DNA of 64,000 bases from Marisa cornuarietis (GCA_004794655.1 SMMW01000033.1:5195001-5259000), one strand, 5' to 3'. Positions 24,990-38,066 are shown, counted from the stretch's first letter. Notes: generated from the sequence alone by a model not told the origin. Program-made: numbers and translations.

Positions 24990-24991
<2 letters not shown>
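24841..24991 (-). repeat. Right arm of a 151-bp inverted repeat pair
   Basis: Reverse complement of 22409-22559 at about 96% identity. Its outer end runs directly into the (AC)n/(GCAC)n tract at 24991-25076. Confidence 0.93.

Positions 24992-25076
<85 letters not shown>
24991..25076 (+). repeat. (AC)n followed by (GCAC)n microsatellite
   Basis: About 15 AC units followed by about 13 CGCA units. It produces His-Thr and Ala-Arg-Thr-His ORF shadows in three frames. Confidence 0.97.
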
Positions 25077-25077
<1 letters not shown>

Positions 25078-28000
25078 CACAATGTTTCAGGAGTAATTAA
25101 TAAGAAATGTCAGTAAACTGAATGTAGCTCAAATCATCTTGCACATTGTAAAAGATACTTATAAGTATAAAGGGGTATGCACGAATGAATGCGTGCGTGA
25201 GTTTAAAAAATTTGTGACACGTACATTGGTTGATACAAAAAGCAATGATACAACATTTTAATTATTATCTAACGTCCACCGGAAGTAGGCTACAGGTCTA
25301 ATAGGGCAATTTTTATTGAAATAATTAGTCCAGGAAGTCAACCAATATCTTCGCGTGGCTACTGTCTCTGGTTGGGCGTCTGTTGAAAGTACACTTCGCT
25401 GACCGCAATGCTGAGTATAAAACTAAACTGTCTTGCACTGAGTCCTTGCAACTTGTAAAGTTGTTCCAGCTCTATAAGAACTGGCCAAAGGTTTAAGTGT
25501 GTCTTTACATTATCACGGTCCATCCCATTACACAAGCGGAAGTTCTCTCCTCAACTCTCCATAAACACATATTCTGTCTCTTGTAATAGTGTCCAATTAT
25601 TTCTCTCTTTTGTGAATAGTCACGTCCAGTTATCTGGACACCATGGCCATTCCGTTGGAACAATCCCTGTCACCGCAAATGCGATATCACCAGGAGGTGC
25701 CAGCAGCTTAGCTCTTCAGTACATCATCAGTGTCCGAGTGCCGTTGTAACAGACGCAAGAAGATATCAAAGGGATGTCTAACGTTTCCGGCCATTGGCGT
25801 TTAATAGTTCATAGATCACCGTACACTGGAACCTGAGGTCTCGAAGCTTCTCGCCGACTCCAGACAGAGTGATCTATCACACGTGTCTTGCCCAGGGACT
25901 CCAGAAGACAGATGTGTGCTGCCTGAAACGATGCAGCAGGCAAACTCTCTCGCAGCTGAACTACCCACCAGCAGAAAATATTTTAGTTATTTAATTAAAG
26001 AGAAACACGAGGGCAAAGCTTAGCAAGTTGCTATATATGTATGATGGGGACCGTGATTACAAACAGAGAGAGAGAAAGAAATAAAACAGATATAGATAGG
26101 AAAACATAGAATGAGAGGGAAAGGGAAGCGGAATGAGTGAAAAAAAAGAAGTAGAAAATGACATTGTCAAAGAAAAAGAAAGACAGAAAGAAAGGCATCG
26201 GGAGTGATAGTGTGAGCACAAACAAAATACAAAAGCCCTAAAAATAAGACATTGTGTCGGTATATCTGATGAAATCAGTCTTTGTTGCCCAGTCATCCCT
26301 TGGACGACTTATTTCGATCGTTGTTTTAAAGGCAAAAATGTTTTGATTGAGACTAAACTCGCTTTGACTAGTGATTTTGGTAAAAATACTTAGTTTTCCT
26401 TGTTAATTGCGCATACAAGCTGCATTAAAAAATTGCTCTCCTCGTGAATCGACATGATCCGCGCTGTGTATAGGAAATACGGAGCATGCCATGTGTTCAT
26501 TTGATAAAAGAAATTGAGACTTTTGGTGGCACTGCAAGCTATACATCTGCAAGCTATACATCTGTCGTTTATTTTCGTAACCGAGTTACAGGCACGATCA
26601 AAGCCGTTTGAAGTGGATATGTTACTGTTCAAGTTGGTGTCAGTCGATACAGCTGGAACTCACGCCTGGAGCACAAAGTGAGCAGGCGACTGGCGGCATC
26701 TTTGATCGCTCCTTGCAGGTCAGACGAAGCAGACTGTCGAAACAGCCAACGCTAATTTAGCTTGGTATGTGTGTGTGTAGGAACCTAACAGCGATGTTAG
26801 TATCCTGGAGGAACGTGCTGTCGCCATCCTTCCAGCGGAGTCTGACCATCTTAGTTCTGTATCTTTAACCTGACCCACCCTCTCCCTCGATCTCCACAAG
26901 AAAAAAAATTCGCCGTCTTGAATGTCAACGAAGTAGAAGAATCCTTCCCAATGTGCCAGTGACTGCTTTCACTTTGATCGAAATGCGAGCATTAGCACAC
27001 AGACATCTGGCTTATCTTTAGAAGGCAGCAGTGCTTCCTGTGGAGACAAATTGATTCCGACTGCTTTTTGTGATTAGTCGTCCACGTAAGCGCATTTGGC
27101 ACGTAATCACATTTGCCGTCTTGTAGTCTCGCTACATCTCGTGCTGTGCCGTGAGATGATAGATACACCTCAGGACGCTACAACAACTGACGAAGGTGCA
27201 GACCACCCCACCCCACCCTCTACTGCACCCTCTGCTATCGCAACAGTTTGATTTCGGTTTGTTTGTGGGAGACTATAAATTTCAACATATAAACATATCT
27301 GGTTTATACATATCGAAGGCTAGTGGCTTTTCTAAAGTCAGTGTAAGGTGCAAAAGCATGATTTTAAAAAAAGTTAAGATGTAATCTTCACCTGAAAAGG
27401 CATTTTTTTATTTAATCATGAACAAAATTGAGCAAGTCGGGGGCTTTTGTTGTGTTCTTAAGGCGATGGAAGTTTAAATAGTTTTCGAGGACTTTGATGA
27501 CGATGAATAGACGACTTTCATATTGTCAAGTTCTCACCAGGAGGTGGCTTAGTAAAAATTCAAAGGATAGTTTAAGTCCCTTAGCTAATCTGACAACTCA
27601 GTGCGGCATCACAGAAGCATCAGCATGGTGGCTGCGAAAGAGCACGGGGAGACAATTTCGAAAAGATCATAGCGAGTTACTGTTCGTCCTCACTCTCGTT
27701 CCTCTTTGAGAGCAAGAGCGGCCTCACCATCGACTACTTCTTAGATGGTCCATTGGTTACGCTTCTGAGCGCGACATACGAGTTTAATATGGGAAGAGCA
27801 ACGGATCTGAGAATGAGACTGAAAAACGGAAAGGAAATACGAGTGGAAAGCCCTTCTCTCACCACTCCTCCCATTACCATTGCCCCACTTGTTATTCAGA
27901 AAGCCGGGACGGTGCTGGATTCTTCAAACCATGTGATATGCAAGTTTTCACTGGACTTCACCGTCACATTTAACCTTCTCTAGAACGCACAATGAGTTGT

Positions 28001-28222
28001 CATTTCCCGATGCGATCACGATGTCTTTAGAAATAAGAAATTCTACGGTGTACATAGTATTATACTGTATACTATACTGTACAATAACACATGCTTAGCA
28101 TATGAACACATCGCTCTTACTGCAGATGACTTAAACTTTTTAGTTAGAAGCAGACTACAAACATATCTACAAAATCTATGACTGTACATGTGATGCAACT
28201 TCAAAAGGGAACAGATCCCGTA

Positions 28223-28284
<62 letters not shown>

Positions 28285-31200
28285 GCACTCACGCACGAAA
28301 GCACGCACTCACCTCTTCCAGAAAAAACGAAATAGTGTTCCATATCTTCACCTGGGTTGAGCGAGAAGGGGAGGCAAGTTGCCTTTTGCCGGCAAGATTA
28401 CACCGTTAGATCAATGTCTGAGTTATGGAGAAGGGAGAGCATTCTAGTTAAACTTTTGATCCCATCGTGTCACGCGCCGGCTTCAACTCTAGTGACGTCA
28501 TTGCCACGCGAATTCGCGCGCACGAACGAGACTGAGATGGCAGGAAAGTGCTGTCAATGTTAAGCTCAATTTAGCCGCAGGAAATTAAAGAATCCACTAT
28601 CAAGCGACGACGGCCATTAGAAGTTATTGCTGACAGGAAGTGACGATTATCGACATCCTCTGTAAGGAACAAAACAGTCTTAAGATTCCTCTGCAGACAC
28701 TTTAAGTGAGTATATGCTCAGACTCTCAACTGGACGCCATACAGTCATCATTTTCTTCTTCCACATTAATATCTCCAAGTTGTGCGTACTGGAAATGGTA
28801 CTCAATCAAAAATTAACATTTTTTAAACATCGTTTTGTCATAAAGTGAACATTTTATTTCTTCTCTGGAACGTTTAATAAACAGGTATAACGTCCTTTCC
28901 GCCAAGTTAGTGTTTGAGAGTTTACTTCGAGAAAGAACCGTTTTGGCGTTTAAGGCTAATGCTGTTTGTATATGTGTGATCGCTCCTGGAAAGTGGAAAA
29001 GGGTGTGGCGTGGACGGTTTGATGGTGGCGGTGAGGGGAGGGGTTAGTGAACGATGTTTGAGTCGAAATGTGTTTTGGTTGAATGCGCCATTTAGCGAGC
29101 AGTCAGTCTTGGACGGACAACACTCTTCCGCAAACGGCTTTCTTTTGCAACACAGCCTGGTCGTCTTCTGAAGAACCCACCAAAGAGTATAATTCTGGAC
29201 TCTCTCACAATGCAAATCCTTGCTGCCCTCACGTATTACAAGTAAGATGTTTCTTAGCTACTGACCGAATTAATGAGGGTAGAGGAGGTTGGAGATGGTT
29301 GGAGGGGATGGGTTGAAAGTGAACAAGTTCTTTGGCGACTGTGCTGCACCGTTCCGACGACAGCAGTAAGCGAGACATGCGCGACACACAGGTTGTTTGC
29401 AGCGCGTGCGAGTTGGGTTGTGGCCGCTGTATGACCGAGTGTGCGCAGTCATATGCAACTTGGGTACAACGGTCGCGGTCTGGGAAACTTTCGGCTCCCT
29501 CGACGAACTTTTTGACGGACCAAACGAGTTGCTTCACTTGTGACTTCTTCTTCTTTTTTTATCTTTCTTTTTGGACACGCGCCGCTCAGTGGCCGAGGCT
29601 AGAACTGCATTAACTGCAGAATCAGCGGCTCTCTGAGCGCTTTGGACTTCGAGAATATAAGCAAATGACTGAAAGTATTTGCTTTTTGCTGTCGTCTCGT
29701 CACGGATGGGAGACACGATCCGCAAACAGAAATCTTCCTGTGAGCTGGTTTAGGGTGGTCGTGGCAGGAGCTGGTTATTTGACTTGCTATCAGTGTCTGC
29801 TTTCTGGCGCAGCTCAATAACTGTAGACAGATACTCATCCAGTCTCTTCGTCTTTCCTGTCCCCACTTTTCTGCACTTTCTTGTACACCACGCACAAATC
29901 ACAATAAGTGCTCGTCAACAAGGATTGTTTATCCACAGCAGGTTAAGTGAAGTGAGGTCTATAGCCTTAATTAGATATATCTACCATCATCTTCTATGAA
30001 TTTTTTTAAAAAAATCATTATTTAATTCATTATTTGAACGGACCATACCCTTTTTTGAAAAAGTATATGTAAGTATAGCAATAGACATAGCAGATACTAT
30101 CAGACTATCACAAGTTATGACAAGCTGCTTTCTCCTTCTTGAAAAGCCTTTGACAGAAATACAAACAACTTTCCCAAATCCTTGCTCGAGAAAAAAACAG
30201 CACAGATGGACAAAAAGCAGGAGCAGTCCTGAAATATTCAGGGGCAGTAAGACTTTTTTTTATATAGTGTTGACAAACCAGCGTCCAGTACATTTTGTTA
30301 GCATCATTACATAAATAAGAGCACATTACAAATTTAAGATTTAAAGATACAAAAACAACAACATGTATGACTACTAAACGTGTTTTAAATTTTAAAAATG
30401 TTTTATAAAAGTCTTTACTTCACGATTTCTCCGCTGTAAACTGATTGTTGTCAACAATAAATTTATATTTCTCTACAACATATACGCTTCGTGTGGTTGG
30501 TATATTTCAGTTTCAAAGTAAAAGTATGGTACACAGCTATCGCATCGCAACCCCAAGATAATATACCTTAATATAATAAAGACTTCTTTGATAATGGCTG
30601 AAAGTTCTAAACTAACTGCAACAACAACAGTGTCCCCTCCTCTGCGTGCTCACGCTCTCTCTACCACCACCACCAACACACACACACACAGATGAATGCA
30701 CGTGTGCAAACTTGGTCAGCCGAAATAGATTACTGCCGCCTACTTTCGTCTGTTCTTCGTAGGCTGCTCCATCACTAACGGCTGGCGCACTATGAACTTG
30801 CTGTCCGCCGTGGACTTCTGATAGATGGCGTTTTCATGTTTTTGGAAAGGCTGTTTCATTCATCCGGCACCATCTGCAGTCCCTGCCGTAGACACCACGA
30901 ACACTAAAGCTCGATGTCAGACAAAGCTTCCACACACGGTTCAGACGATCCCTCGCGTAGCATTCGGTAGATTCGGAAACATCCACTGTAAACTTCTGTC
31001 AATCCGCTAAGAAAACAGACGAGAAACTTTCACTGGATCTCACAGACTAGTCTTTCTATTCGCTCTGTTAGTCACACTTGAACGGCCTGCGTAATGCGAC
31101 TCCAATGTTACCCCAGTATTACACGTTTAGTAGCGTCCAAACCCTGTTGTAAATTAACCCAAGGATAGGCAAGAGAGATGATACAGAAACGGCAAGGTTA

Positions 31201-32775
31201 TCTTCTGGACATACAAGTCTCCAGACAGACTAGACAAGTATCTGGCCAGACAAACGATTCGAAGATTCTGAGCAGCAACCAAACAAGCTTACAAGCTCTC
31301 GCCAACTCCCTCCAAATCTAGTACCCTCCTCTCCTTACCCGCCCTCCCCACTCCACCCCACCATTTTTCCACTTTTCTGACTCATCAACCCGGTCGCTAT
31401 ACCCCCTCCACAGTCCCCGCCGTTCTTTCACTAGTTCATTCAAGATTAACTCAGGGAGAAAAAAATTGAGTGTTCATCGAAAACAGGCTTTTTCCAGTGA
31501 GAAAGGTTGAGAATTTCCTGGGAAGCGAAAGCACAAGAGGATTGCACGATCACTCGCTCCCTGGTTGGCACGGAGAGAGTGACAAATTTTCAGAGGTGGC
31601 GTAAGCGCGTGAGAAGTGAAAGAAGAATAAGAAAAATTCTCCTGATTATGGTGACATTTCAAATGCCTTTGACAGATCAACGATAGCAGAAAGTACCCAC
31701 GGCAGTGGCAGTGGCTTGCTATGACAGCCGTGTGAAAGAAAGATCAGGTTCAGGTTCACCATTATTTTAGTCATCTAAGCTTTTAGTTCGCTGTCAGAAA
31801 AACCCACGATGTGTCAAGGGACGATGACTGGTAATAGCACTCTACACAGATGATAGCTCCACTGGGAAATACTGAAATAAACTCAAGCCGTGACCGGAAC
31901 TAAACCGACAGCCTCATATAATGGCAAACAATTATGGAGTTTAAAAAAACTCACCAGATAATTTTTGTCTGAGAGGAGATCAGGTACGTCTATGAAAGAA
32001 AATTAAGCGGAACTATGAAAGATGCAGTTCTGGACCTTCAACTGTTCACCACGGATCTAGAATAGTGAGACTTTCGACAAAAAGATTTTGAAAGCCTATA
32101 GCAAGAAGGTAGAAGACAGGAAGGAGACGACAAAAGACACACAATACTCAGTAACAGGAGATGACCCTTCTAAAAATGACGCCACAAAGATTTAATTCTG
32201 TTGCTCTGAGAACTCCGTCCCGTAACAAAATAACAGAAACATACAAAGAATTCAAAGAAATGAACGAACAAAAGAACAAATAAACAAACAGACTAACCAC
32301 GAACCATTCGTTGATGAATCTGTGCTTTAACACATTATAAATCATACTATGTGCATTTTGTTGCTATACTGGAGGGCTTGAAAAGTGGTTCTTTCGAGGG
32401 AAATGTTCCCACGTACTTAACTAGCGAGGGCAGAATTAGCTTGAGAGGGCAGGGTGCTTTCAATTGTAGTTATGAGGGCGGCCACCCAGCCAGAACAAAG
32501 AGGTTAAGGCTAAACATATCGCCTTGATGACTCACTCGGCACTGCACAAGCATCAGGTATCAGCTGGAATTTTTTTTAGATGTAGTCATCCCTGACCCAT
32601 AACCAAGTCCCCGCATGCCACTGAACTAATGACATAATAGCCATATATTTTTTCCTTTGCCGATATGAGTCGATCCTCTATAGCAACAAGAAGTAATAAA
32701 GCGTATTCAAAGACGACGATACAAATCTTATAAGAACACAAATTGTTAATCCAATTTATTATATTAAAAGTTGGA
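25077..32775. other. Intergenic; no gene recognised
   Basis: Carries an (AC)n run at about 28240-28282, CA-rich sequence near 30670, and purine-rich stretches near 26060-26190. ORFs up to about 100 codons (for example 29229-29537 on the minus strand) show no recognisable domain. I saw no splice-linked chain of conserved exons. Confidence 0.5.
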
Positions 32776-32960
32776 GGTGGGGAAAGTGGTGTTTTACCCT
32801 GAGTCAGCAACTAAGGTTATAACACGGCAAGGCAGCCAGCCCTGTGAACAGATGCCACAGACAGAGAACGAACAGCGTGCCCGAGACGAGAGCTGAACCC
32901 AAGACAACCAACCTTCACTGTATTTGTGACAAGCGCTAACCGTTGCGCCACCGAACCGCC
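32776..32960 (-). mobile_element. tRNA-derived SINE, copy 1
   Basis: Read on the minus strand it begins GGCGGTTCGGTGGCGCAACG (A-box-like TGGCGCAACGG), then GGTTCAGCTCT (B-box-like), a body 'ctcgtctcgggcacgctgttc', and a tail 'ttagttgctgactc' followed by 'gtaaaacac'. The same body and tail recur on the plus strand at 49065-49240. The A and B boxes mark the RNA polymerase III promoter of a tRNA-related head. The tail style is one I associate with mollusc SINEs. Confidence 0.82.
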
Positions 32961-35595
32961 TTTATTAAAAACTGAAAAGTAGTGAGTTAGCGTTTTAATT
33001 GGAATAATAATAATAATTATAAGCAGCGTGTGATTTATATAGCGCATAATCACGCTCTCAACGTAGAAGACATGGACTGAATAGGAAGGACGTAAGAAGT
33101 AACGACCATGCAGGAAAAAAAATAAAAGACAAGCATAGAAGACACAAAGAAGAATCAGGGAACAAACAGTAAGGATGAAGAGTGTCATAAATCTGCAGAA
33201 GAAGACGAGCAGGCTATAACCATAACTATTGACAACTCTGTTGATTGGTGTAAGGAGTAAGGGTCGTGGAAGGGATGTGTTAGTGCAGGATTCGATGGTG
33301 GGTAGATGGTGGATATGAAAGGGACGAGAGTTCCACTGTTTTGCACCACAGTAACTAAAGATCCGACGACCACATGTGGTTGTTCTGGTGTCAGAGAGAG
33401 CGTACAGTCATCAGATGAAGAGCGGAGTAGTCTGGCTGGGATGTAGGATAAGAGAAGTTAAAAAAAAAGGGCTGGAGCCTGTGACGGTCAGAGTATAGAG
33501 GGAAGTGGGGTTCGTGTCAGTACATGAGTGTTCAAAGGCTCCCCACCCACATACACAAAACCTGCACGTGAGATGCTGGACAGGTGAGGGCTCACATGAT
33601 TTCCGGTGACTCAGTGTGAAGCTCACCCCGTGTCAAGTCTGGATGGGGTAGGAATTTAAGGCTGGCCACCCACAGCCTGGGTGCTGGTTTATTTTTGGTA
33701 CGAGAGCACCCGAATGCTGGGAAAACATCGACACGCAGAAGAACTGTTATTACCTCTGCCAAGACATTGGACAACCATCGGGTTCGGGTCGAGTTAGAAG
33801 CGTGTTCGAGTATAGAGCAGCAGGGCAGGAGGGAAAGGACCATCCCAGCCACTGAATTGCTTGTTATAGACGACTGATACCTAGACTGGTGGTCTTGGTT
33901 ATTGCTGTTTCTTATGTAATGAACAATTTATACCTCGATGACTAGAGGTGAAGAGCATTTGACTGTTGGTTGAAGATATTGTGTGAATTGTGTTATACCT
34001 ATTTTATTCATTGCTTTGTATTGAAAGATTACAAATCAAATCTTTTTGCTGAAATATATTGATATCGCACTGGACGGGGAAGCCCCCACCAAAGACAAAT
34101 GATCTGGTTTCATTGTGTGTTGTGAACGAATTCACATGTAATACAGTGTGGTGTGAGACAGACTACAAAGAAATCAAACAGACATACAGCTTGTAATGAA
34201 TGCGAGAACGGGTGGGTATTTAGAATGTATTTATTATCTAATTAATAGCACGAATTAAGGCACAGAAGCATTAAGGACACTGTTTCGAAAAGAAACATTA
34301 AAGTGTTTTGCCTGGTATGCTTAGCTGTAACAAAAGCGAGTGGTATTTATACAAGTTCTCAAACTAATTCCGACAAGAGGACTGATTCTGCGCGCAATAT
34401 ATATATATAGCCCTGTAACTCGGAATGACATATATATATATATATACCTATAAGTACCATGACAGCCGAAACACCTGTTGGCATCCCCATGCTAGTTGGA
34501 TCCTGCACATCGACAAGTAATTCTTGTTGAAGTCGTGGGGCTACGTAGCCCCCCGTTTAGTACGTGGCTGATGGCAAAGACATTATCTTGTTTGGACCGA
34601 TGGCGGATAAACACTGAATATTTGGAAACCTTGTTGATTACACTTTACTCAAAGAGACAATGCCTCCTGAGGCATAACACGTGCAAATGTATTCAGGTTT
34701 GTAATGGTTAGGGTGTCAAGTTCCGCTCCATTACACTTACCGATCTACCGAGACCTCTCATCTTTCTAATTATGTATTTATTGGGCAACCTGGGGAAAGA
34801 AATTATCTGTCCCAAAAAGTAGCTCATTTTATTATCGACACACGTAGCCACTTGCAAAGATAAAAAACTAAAGAAGGAACCATAATTATTGCAGTTTTGC
34901 CCAATATTTCCTTCTCTTGGAGATATAAAATGTATTTTGTTTTACTTGAATAACAGGAATAGCTTTTTTCTATTCATCTTCTTCGTGCGCTGGTTTTAGA
35001 TCACTTCCTTTAAAACTTGAAATATAGATACCAGTTTGAGACTGACGGAAGACCGAGGGTCTACTGTACTGAGGCAGCAGACTTTTCCGGGAGTTAAGCC
35101 AACTTCAAGTCGACTGAGCCAGAGGCAACGAATGGTAGATTGCGCGCAATACCTACTGTACAAATTGTCAGGCAGGTGAAAACTGAATACTATTTGGACT
35201 GAGAAGGAAAAACACTTAAAAATCCAGAAAACTGATAGAAAATCTTTAAAAAAAAATTAGAAGCGAACAATACAATATATTAATCTTCTTACCCCAAACA
35301 AATTAAATACAAGACTATATTACACAAACATTGTAAAATGACTGCCATGAAGACGTTTATATAACCAATATTAAACTTTTATATAACCAACATTAAGCTT
35401 TTATCTAACCAATGTTCACAGAGGTATCCATGTCAACAGTTATTATTATTACTATAAAGGGTTACACAGATAAATGATCATATGAACACTGCTCAGTTGC
35501 TCCGAGTCTTTTCATCAACCGTAAATGAAAAAGAAGTAGTATGTATTTAGTTGAAGTTCAAAGGATGCACAGAGGTAGGTCAACAACGCGATATT
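32961..35595. other. Intergenic with small repeats; no gene recognised
   Basis: At about 33000-33060 there is 'gtgatttatatagcgcataatcacg', resembling dispersed repeat tails in marine invertebrates (low certainty). AT dinucleotide runs lie at 34398-34412 and 34430-34446. A three-unit, 22-bp tandem repeat is listed separately. Confidence 0.5.
35357..35419 (+). repeat. 22-bp tandem repeat, three units
   Basis: Units 'ttatataaccaatattaaac'-like at 35357-35378, 35379-35400 and 35401-35419 (last one partial and diverged). Confidence 0.85.
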
Positions 35596-36138
35596 CTAAT
35601 TACAAATATCTATAGACATGTCACGTGACGAGTTCGCCCTTCTTCTGTACATGGCGACATTTGCATCCCAACAACCGAAGAGATGGTGTTGGCACTGATT
35701 TTGGGGAATAATATATTGCATCAAACTATAGAAAGCTATTAGAAGAAAATAACACCCTACTAGACCTTTTCGACTGCGGGGAAAACATGACATGGTACAC
35801 TGTTTGCTCGTACACTGAATGTCAAAGGGTACCGGGAATGAACGATATAGCGAGACCACATTCGTGACTAAGAGAAACAGTGGAAAAGACAGGTCTGCGG
35901 TAGAAAAGGGGTGTGTGACTGGGGTGGGGGTGGGGTGTCTGAATGCCTTATACGCCCTCCGTTGAACAGTCAATGGACGTAGCAGCACGGTTCTCTCCGC
36001 GTGCTTCCCCAGCTGGTTGGGGTGTGGGGGGGGGGAAGACTCCATTACTTGAGGAATTACGTCTCGCGGACTGTCTTCTCTATCAGCCACGCCGAGACTC
36101 GAAGACGGCAAAGCCTTTATGCGCTGTTGTGACGACAT
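35596..36138 (-). CDS. Unidentified ORF (180 aa), possible protein or chance ORF
   Basis: A true ATG at 36138 opens 180 codons without a stop, long for random sequence of this composition. The first 75 residues are Pro/Ser/Arg-rich. There is a weakly hydrophobic patch near residues 83-98 and a strong hydrophobic stretch near 126-144 (LVGCYFLLIAFYSLM), followed by a Cys/His-containing end. I do not recognise any domain. It lies just outside the LTR element and on the same strand, but not inside the target-site duplication. Confidence 0.18.
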   Translation of the reverse strand: MSSQQRIKALPSSSLGVADREDSPRDVIPQVMESSPPPHPNQLGKHAERTVLLRPLTVQRRAYKAFRHPTPTPVTHPFSTADLSFPLFLLVTNVVSLYRSFPVPFDIQCTSKQCTMSCFPRSRKGLVGCYFLLIAFYSLMQYIIPQNQCQHHLFGCWDANVAMYRRRANSSRDMSIDICN

Positions 36139-36300
36139 CAGCGTCAGAGGTCAGTAGGAGATGCGAATGCTTTATTCCTGGGAGATATTGCTGAAAAATA
36201 TCACGAACTCCTGTTTGCCTGATATAGGCATGAAAACCAATTCAGCCCGCACTTAGAAAAGAAAACTCACCCATAAAAACTGGTCTTAAAACTCATTACC

Positions 36301-36301
36301 C

Positions 36302-36354
<53 letters not shown>

Positions 36355-36355
36355 T
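36301..36355 (+). repeat. (CTTT)n microsatellite with pyrimidine-rich flank
   Basis: A run of ctttcttt followed by about 180 bp of T/C-rich sequence up to the LTR element. The 106-aa ORF over it is a composition artefact. Confidence 0.95.
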
Positions 36356-36548
36356 TCTTTTGTTCTTTCTTTACATAATTTCTTTCATTTTTTATTTCTC
36401 TTTCGTCCTTCCAGCCTTTATATCAGTCCTCTCTTTTTCATTTATTTATTCCCTTCTTTCATTTTCTTTCTCTCTTTATACATTTTGTCTCTTTTTTCCT
36501 TCCTTCCTCCCTCCCTTTTTTTCTCTTCTGTTTTTTTTGTTTTTGTTT

Positions 36549-36553
36549 ATTAC
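36549..36553 (+). repeat. Target-site duplication, left copy (ATTAC)
   Basis: Five bases ATTAC directly before the left LTR; the same five bases follow the right LTR at 42364-42368. A 5-bp duplication is usual for Ty3/gypsy integrases. Confidence 0.93.
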
Positions 36554-37447
36554 TGTCACGAACGCACGGAAAGTGTGGACAGGTCACACACAACACACAC
36601 TGACCTCACAGCGTTCTTCACGTGTCCTTTCACACAACAAAATACAAAGACCTGCACATGGGCTCGAACGTTTCTATTAATCGGGTGAACGTAAATCTAT
36701 ACTTTACTAAATAACAACAGAAAACTTCAGCACAAATATTCTACACTGAGTTTGCACCGAAACAAATATATCTAAGCAGTTTATATTAAAGTCCTTCAAG
36801 TTCTCTCTTCTTCTGTTGTTGGGGGGGGAAGGGGTCGACACGGCAAACAGTTCCCCTCTTTCAGTCTTGCTCTCTGGCGTTGATCATACGGACAGCCTAC
36901 ATTCACCAAATAACTCCGACAGTCTAACGGCAGACAAATGATCAAGTCAATAAAAATTCCACAGTAGGTAAATCCACACAGTTCTACGATCTTCTCAAGA
37001 GATCACACAGCAGTTGAGAAAATTAGTAAATCGAGGAACCACACAGATAATATTTCTCCACACAGTTCTACGATCTTCTCAAGAGATCACACAGCAGTTG
37101 AGAAAATTAATAAATCGAGGAACCACACAGTTAATATTTCTCCACACAGTTACTCTTTCTCCATACAGTTAATATTTCTTTACACCGTTAATATGTATCC
37201 ACACAGTTACTATTTATCCACACAGTTGCTATTTCTTCACACAGTTAATATTAATCCACACAGTACTATTAATTCCAACCTCTGTACCAAATTCTTCTTT
37301 CTCCCAGACTCTCACGTCTGCTTCTTCCCCCAATTTCTAAACAACGCCCCCTATCAACATTCAAACCAGGGGTCATAATCGCTATTCAATCAAGGGCGAC
37401 AACCTCGTTACTTCGACGTTCATGGGTGATAACACATGTTCATAACA
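36554..37447 (-). repeat. Left LTR (3' LTR of the element)
   Basis: 894 bp, starting TGTCACGAACG and ending CATGTTCATAACA on the plus strand. Matches 41470-42363 except at about three sites that I could see (the base after tgtca, one in 'cagcgttctt', one in 'taaatcgagg'). Confidence 0.97.
36974..37141 (+). repeat. 84-bp tandem duplication inside the LTR
   Basis: Units 36974-37057 and 37058-37141, each starting 'ccacacagttctacgatc'. A looser 'ccacacagttactattt' motif repeats further to about 37270. The same arrangement is in the right LTR (41890 onward). Confidence 0.93.
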
Positions 37448-37461
37448 TTCCTCCCCTCCTA
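37448..37461 (-). promoter_or_regulatory. Polypurine tract (plus-strand primer)
   Basis: On the coding strand TAGGAGGGGAGGAA lies immediately before the 3' LTR, the expected place and composition for a plus-strand DNA primer. Confidence 0.85.
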
Positions 37462-37499
37462 CAAAAAAAAATGTTCACATTTTTGCCTAACTATAATAG

Positions 37500-37880
37500 A
37501 ACTGTTACGTTCTAACGAAAAGATTATCTGACAGCCCTATGGAATTTCTTGATCCATTTCAGCCCTTGATAAGGCATCGGCTAATTTATTAGTGGTCCCC
37601 TTAATCGGCTGAATATCAAACTTAAACTCCTGGAGGGCTAAAGCCTACCGCATCACTCTGGCATTCTTATAAGGATTAGATGTGAGGAACGATAGGGGCT
37701 TGTGATCAGTATGTAGGGTAAACTGTCTCCCATACAAATATCTAGACAGCTTCAGAACAGACCATACTATGGCCAAACACTCTCTTTCTACTGTGCTGTA
37801 TCTCCTCTCTATCCAGTAATTTTCTACTCACATATATGACGGGTAAGAAACTGTTCTCAATGTTGTAGGTGAAGAGGGCT
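37500..37880 (-). pseudogene. Pol remnant: C-terminal part of RNase H
   Basis: On the minus strand one frame gives PVIYVSRKLLDRE, and after a frameshift near 37810 the next gives RRYSTVERECLAIVWSV, then LHTDHKPLSFL and KLADALSR, a standard gypsy RNase H succession. An in-frame TAG at 37645-37647 stands where Trp is expected after VMR. The first catalytic Asp region (TDAS...) and all of RT are missing upstream; integrase is missing downstream, with only about 50 bp to the polypurine tract. Confidence 0.85.
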
Positions 37881-38066
37881 GATGGAACTTCTGCCCGTCG
37901 AGGGTATTGTTTTAGCATGTTTATGTAGTAGGTCTTCTGGTTTAATCATTTCCTTGAATATATCGATTACTTGTTCACTTTTTTTGCACTTCTTTATAGA
38001 TTTAGACAACTCTTCTGCTGTGGTATCCGGTTCACGACGATAGGCGATCAAAGTGTGTTTAAAGTT
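37857..38066 (-). CDS. Continuation of the coiled-coil ORF in the next frame
   Basis: Beyond a run of ten A on the coding strand (plus 38065-38074) the 552-codon frame stops after four codons, but the frame one base over stays open for about 70 codons, to 37857. It is Lys/Glu-rich (AEELSKSIKKCKKSEQ, KEMIKPEDLLHKH). The change at a homopolymer suggests a one-base length difference, by mutation or assembly error, so this is probably the natural C-terminus of the insert. Its last part overlaps the start of the RNase H remnant in another frame. Confidence 0.5.
   Translation of the reverse strand, partial: NFKHTLIAYRREPDTTAEELSKSIKKCKKSEQVIDIFKEMIKPEDLLHKHAKTIPSTGRSSISPLHLQH

Noticed and set aside
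24889..25116. Three overlapping ORFs with His-Thr and Ala-Arg-Thr-His repeats
   Set aside because: Products of the AC/GCAC tract joined to the right inverted-repeat arm; the shared MHACARAP start is the repeat, not a protein family.
37193..37378. 61-aa ORF found twice (also at 42109-42294)
   Set aside because: It appears twice only because it lies in both LTRs; it is antisense to the element and low in complexity.
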